Shown piece by piece: positions 58,601 through 64,000 of a stretch of 64,000 nt of DNA (position 1 is its first letter; the number at the start of each line of letters is the position of its first letter). Below the pieces are notes generated by a model. The model had not been told where the DNA came from. It saw only the letters and a list, made by a program, of their open reading frames with translations, and did not search any database. The position numbers were made by a program, and so were the translations under genes. This DNA is from Rallus limicola (Eukaryota; Chordata; Aves; Gruiformes; Rallidae): positions 10,921,331 through 10,985,330 of the forward strand of contig JAKCOZ010000003.1 of the NCBI GenBank assembly GCA_022605955.1, given 5' to 3'.

Positions 58601-61600
58601 ATTTCAGGTGCAGCTTATGTTCTTCAGCAATGTGAAGCTCTAGCAGCTCCTTTTCTTTGTATGAGAGGGTTCTTCACTAATGTAGCCTGTGTGGCAACAC
58701 TGGTTAAGCCTTGATGTATATGTCATCTTCTAGCTCATGATCTGGCTTTGAACAGAATTTAAGCATTAGGTCCACACATGTTATAAAAATGGCCGAAGAG
58801 GCTTGAGATAAGAACAGTGACAACTGAAAAAAGAGTTTAGTTCAGTAACTGTTGTAAAAAAATTAGAGTGAAATTAAAGAAGTACTTGAAAGTTTATACC
58901 TAATATTTTAGTTTGTCTTATTGTAGAGTGACTTAATACAATGTAGTAAGAGTTAAATAACCCCCCTAAATCAAAAGATATATTGCTCTCTGTCTTAGTA
59001 AAGGGTCAATGCTTTGAACAGAGTTCACACTGGCTGCTATCTGTTATGTGTATGGCATTCATTTTAATGTAGTTGAGAAACATGAAATATTTTGAAAGTA
59101 TTTCTCCTAATAACACCTAAATGAGATGGAAAAACTAGTTACAGATGATAGGTTAAGGGCTTGATAAAGAAAGAGGCCAGGGTGTTGAAATACCACAGAG
59201 CTCAGGTGGTAGGCAGTATAATGGGGCAAGCTGCACACCTTGTGGTGAGAACAGAGTATCCCAAATGCTGAGAGAGACATCACCCAGAGCTAGCAGAGTG
59301 ACTTCTGTGTTACCCCTGCTGCAGGTTGAGTCTTTTGGCAAAATGCAGTGGGAGGGCAGTGCTGTTGTAATGAGTAGTTCTGGTGTGGTCATGTCTTCAA
59401 AGAGAAGGGAAAAGAATTTGCAGAACACCTTTTCCAGGAAATTTCTCTGGGTCTAATGCAAACACACAGGTGCATCCTGAGGCATCACTGCCCAGGCATC
59501 TAAGTCTCTCACAGATGCAGGAACAAGGAAAACAGTTCCTTGATTGTGACAGAAATCTCCATCAGATGCTCATGTGACAAAGGGGTTTTCAGAAGCTGAT
59601 TTTTTTTTTTCTGTGAAAAGAGGACTATTTAATTTCCACTCTTTGCCTTTGAGCAAGATTTAAGAGGTAACTGTAAGGTAAAAGTTAATTTCTTGGGATG
59701 AACACCCTTTGCTGCTGTTTTTTAGCTACTGTGAGAAGTATGTGATTGACTAGAATGTTACTGTGCAGAGTGTCTCTCCTGAAATTGTGCCTTTCTGTGG
59801 TGACTGGTGTACCTTTGCAAGGAAATATCTTCAGTATTGGCAAGCAAAAGTGCTCTGAGGACAGCGCTTTGCTACTGCACAGCATGTATTGAGATGCTCT
59901 CTGCTTCAAAGCGCTTATTGTTTACACAGATCCAAACAGGCAGAGAGGACGTGAAACCAAAACAAAAGTAGTTGAACCTACTTAAGCTGTGAAAATAAAT
60001 AAAACAGAATCCTGAAAATACAGATCCAGGTCCCCTGACTCCCAGTGCTGTACTTCTTCATTGACCCAGACTAAGTTGCAGTCACCAGGCTTCCTCAAGC
60101 AGTGATGAGTTGTAGTGGTCCAGATCCTAGTTTTGATCTCATTTTTATTAAGAACTTGTCCTGATGCTGCTGCCCACTTGTTGTCTCTTTTCCCTCCTGA
60201 CAGCTTGACAATCTGCACCCCTCCCTGCTTTAAGAAAAGAACTTTGCCAAAGCTTCCCGAACTTTCCTTGGACAATGCATAAGAACTAATTTTAATTTTA
60301 GTGAATTCAGAGAATTCTCAAACAGCTTGCAAAGCAGAAGGAAAGCAGTGTAAACCACAATTTTCTCTGATCAGCCTGAATTAAAGGAACAGGAATAGTT
60401 TTAGGAACCTAAAAAGGCACATGAAACCTGTTTAGCAGGTTTGTGAACCTTGTGGAATCACCAAGGTGCTTCTAAAAACGGTCTTTTTCCCTGTTTTCTG
60501 ATTTAGTAAGAGTAGATTTATTTTACAAGATAATCTTTTTCTAAGAAATTAATACAAATCTTTGGATGAAGAAAGGAGAAAGGTTATGCTGGGGATAACT
60601 GATTTGTCTTGTTACTATAATGCATTATCAAAATCATTTGAGTTTAGCAAGCTTTAGCAAACTGTCAAAAGCTGTTAGCAGTGTAAATCCTTGCAGCAAT
60701 AAATAAGATTTCATCTGTTGGTAGTCCTGCCATGAAGAAAAAGCAGAGGGCTAGAGGATACAGTGCATTGCATTGGCATACTGTGGGCCACCGTAGGGAA
60801 GTTTGCAGTGGCCTGTGGTTGGGATTTGTGCAAAATTAAGAGTCATACAGTCTGAGAGACCACATGGTTGAAAAGCATTTCTTGGCAGTCCTGAAACTGG
60901 ATATACCACATTTTATGGATTTAAGTGGGAGCTAAAGACAAAAATATTGCTAGAGGATGGAAGTACGGTGCTTCAGCTGCTAAAGGAAACAACAACTAAA
61001 GAAGGAATTTTCAGTGCCTTATTTATAAAGGTTCTTTAAGTCACTGCCTTTGGTGGGGCTCTAAGGAAACCATTTTCAACAAGTGTATAGGGAAACTGCT
61101 CGCACTACAACAGATTGCATGATCCAATGACTCACTTGAATTGCAGAAAGAAAGGTTGACTGGGAAAATAAAGAAAGTTTGGCAAAGCAACAAAATAAAT
61201 ATAAATTGGTGTGTGAGCAGGCAGGACAGAGCGCTATCCCGTGTGGGTGTACATACTCACGGTCTGAATGTGCTGCTTATTGTTGTTGTGAAAAAGGTGC
61301 CCGGTTAAAAAACGGCAGGTGAGAAATAGGGGATTTCAAAATTTCTTGGCAAAGAGCTACTGACTCAGTGGGAACTGAGTAACTTCAAACCCATCTGAAA
61401 GCTAACAGTAAGTGCTCCTTTATCTTCAGTATTATTAACAGCTATGTCATAGACTTTTGAGTGAAGTTAGCCTCATGATAATTGCTTTTCGTATGAGACA
61501 CAGAAGAAAATGGCTACAGAAGGAAAAAAACCAAATAAGCCAAAACCTGAAGTGCACAGCTAATAAGTCTAGCTGCTTTGGCCTGATTATTGAATCTATT

Positions 61601-64000
61601 TTTCTTCTGATATTCTCATTAAGGGAAATTTCTATTTCATTATTTCTCTAAGTCATCAGAGCATGAGTTGATGCTGTGCGTCGTACGTGCTCTGATGTCT
61701 TGGACCACAACAAAAGATGACAGGGCCTGTGGAAAGAGACATCATGCTGGTTCACCATAAAAGGATCTTTGCACCATGCAAAGAGGGAGCAAAGAAAGAA
61801 GTTTGTGCTCCATATAGACAAATACAGCCATTTAGTAGCTTTTGGCCTTTACATTACTCTGCAAAGAGGACCAAGGAAGGACACAAGGATTGAAAAATTG
61901 GAGAATTGGACATACTTGACCATTCTGCCTCTGTGTGTATCTGCACCTTCTGTCTCACCCCCTCCCATTAACCTTTGACATTACTCTCCAGTGTCAATCC
62001 AATGCAAAGGGGAGAAGTCTCAGAGACACCGGTTCCTTTAAGATGTGTAAAATCATGTGGCTGAGCAGAAGAGGGAGGCACAGCCAATGATCCACTCTTT
62101 CCCACCTCTTCTTCCAAAGGAAAAGGTTAACCCCCCTTTTTTATTTGTCAAATGGAAAGTCCTTCTGAAATGTGCTGGAAACCAGGCTTCCCTTTTTCTG
62201 CTGCTCAAATAACTACTTTTATTTTTCAGTTCCATTCCAGACAAGTGAGAAACATACCAAGACCAATTTTTAAAATTCACCTCTAAGTGTGCAGCTGAGT
62301 TAAACCATGTTAAGCTGAAATCAGCTGCAGTACATGCATGCTCACTGTTAAGACTAGGGGTAACTGCTTTGAGAGGGTAGACCCATTGGGTCAGGTTCAG
62401 TTGTAGAGAGGTGCTTCCAGTCTGAATCCTTTTTAGCCTTTCTCAACAGCACTAATGTTTTCTTCATCTCTGCAGGATGTAATGACTGGACAACATGAAA
62501 GGAAATGGAAAGCCTGGAAATCTCATTTCTTACTGATTTAAGCCATAAGCTGAGAGACACTTGGAGCAAAAATGTATGCTTGAGCACAAGGAGGGCAGTT
62601 TTAACACATCATGTATTTATTTATTTATTCAATAGCATGTATTGTTCCTTTTTGTACTTTCCCCCTTCTCTTTCATTGTAAAGCTTAGGTCATATATTCC
62701 TGTGTTGTTTGTATTCTCCTTTGTTTTTAGGCTTCTGTTTTGCCCTGATGAATTCTTGTACCTTTATTTTGAGGTTTTGGGGAAAAAAGGAAAAAAGAAA
62801 AGAAAAAAAAACCCTCAACAAATCCCCTTGTAACAATATGATGTCACTCTGCCTTACTCTACTTCCAGTACAGTGGCAAATGCATGCCTGCAGCAAGCTT
62901 TCTCCAATAAATTATGTACTAGAATAAGTTGTAATTTGCATTGTTTGCTGGAACAACTTCCTGTGACTTTGTCATTCTGTGTCAACACTGTATTGATATT
63001 TGGTCATACTGAGTCTAAATAAACAACTTGCCACCTGATGTGCTGTCAGCAAGCTTACCTGACATCCTCTGACTGTCCTTTCCAGCCTGGAAAATGCTTC
63101 TTGTTAATACACAACACTTTTTCTGCCTGGGGTGAAGAAATGGAGTTGACTTCCCATTTATATATGCTGATTGCCTCTCCAATCAGCTGTCAGATATATT
63201 GCAATATCATGATATCATGGTACACAGACTGTGTAGCTGTTATTTGGCTGATTTATTAGTATTTGCTGATAAAAGTTTGCAAAATGTAACAAATTATTCA
63301 GCAATATGCATAACAACATATCACTTTGAACATGAGCAGAAAAAAAACTCCTTATGGAAAACTTTTTAAAGCAAAAATGTTCCTTAAAAGGAAATTTACT
63401 CATATATTGCATTTTGTTATTTCAGTGTATTTTTTTTCTTTCACCTAAGACCCAGGAAATAACTCATCAGACTGTAAAAAAAACCCAGAAAACCCTAATG
63501 GATAAGATCTTTGCTTAACACTTAAATATCAGGCTTTCTCTAATCAAGGTATCTGTATTAGAAGTAGTAAAAAAGTGTCAAATGTGTCTCTTACTATCAT
63601 ATGACCAATAAATGCAATTATTTTTATTTTGCTGTACTAGAGCAACTTTTCTAGAGAAGGGATCATGTTAGATGGAAGATGGCAAAATTCCAGGCAAATT
63701 TTAAGTAAATTGTTGGGTAATAGAACAATATTAATCTAAGCAGTTAATTGGCTCACAACTTACCCATTGGCTAAATCTGTTTTTAAAGTTAAGTGGGTGC
63801 CTAACACTTGTATCTGATAGTTATATGGAAGTTAGACATGTTTGGGGTTTTGCAAAATAAAACATACAACCATCCAGTGTTGGAATACCTTAAGTGAAGT
63901 TCACAGTTAAACAGTATTTAGTAATGCCACTGAGACAGTATTTCTTATCCTAGAGTCATAGTTTATCAGACTCAACCCCCAAATCCTCACAATAAATATA
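52700..64000. other. Region upstream of MTAP, no gene recognised
   Basis: About 11 kb of AT-rich DNA with strikingly few transposons compared with the MTAP introns. I looked for intronless interferon-like frames, a mir-31 hairpin and conserved exons and saw none. An AU-rich element and polyadenylation signals on the plus strand near 62.6-63.0 kb are listed separately. Confidence 0.5.
62614..63023 (+). promoter_or_regulatory. AU-rich element followed by two AATAAA signals, possible 3' UTR end
   Basis: TATTTATTTATTTATT at 62614-62629 holds three overlapping ATTTA pentamers, the form of a class II mRNA-decay element. AATAAA hexamers follow at 62906-62911 and 63018-63023. Together these could be the end of a plus-strand transcript, but no coding exon was found nearby and AT-rich DNA produces such motifs by chance. 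Confidence 0.2.

Overview
The window is nuclear DNA from a bird. Dense CR1 retrotransposon fragments, including typical 3' tails such as ATTCTATGATTCTATGA, lie beside avian-type endogenous retrovirus LTRs and the linked genes CDKN2 (INK4/ARF locus) and MTAP. In chicken this pair of loci is on the Z chromosome; Z linkage here is inferred from synteny, and the species cannot be read from the sequence. There are no bacterial operons, tRNA or rRNA genes, or CRISPR arrays.

Layout. 1-1356 looks like the 3' part of a CDKN2 intron. 1357-1662 (+) is the INK4 ankyrin exon 2 of CDKN2A or CDKN2B; its first exon is outside the window. 1663-12500 is the gene-free interval between CDKN2 and MTAP. It holds CpG-rich DNA with a 25-bp tandem repeat, a 268-bp TCTCC satellite, a 71-bp direct duplication, an LTR fragment and a decayed CR1. 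12514-15815 is a CR1 cluster. 15.9-52.4 kb is the complete MTAP gene on the minus strand. All eight coding exons could be joined with GT/AG boundaries and matching phases, giving 846 nt and a 281-residue protein. The MTAP introns carry at least six LTR insertions and many CR1 fragments. A CpG-rich promoter surrounds exon 1 (about 51.96-52.67 kb). 52.7-64 kb is AT-rich upstream DNA with no gene I can support.

The two genes converge, as in mammals: CDKN2 reads right and MTAP reads left. MTAP is the cytosolic methionine/adenine salvage phosphorylase. INK4 proteins block CDK4/6, and ARF, where its reading frame is kept, restrains MDM2. They are neighbours in the genome and do not share a pathway.

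I found no convincing new biological system. The observations most worth a second look are: an ARF-register reading frame that stays open through the INK4 exon, whereas chicken ARF is reported not to extend into exon 2; two nearly identical CR1 copies in opposite orientation (12.5-13.9 kb and 46.7-48.1 kb) that share the same frameshift and flank MTAP exons 3-8; a CR1 inserted inside a full-length LTR; and a solo LTR with an exact 5-bp target-site duplication.
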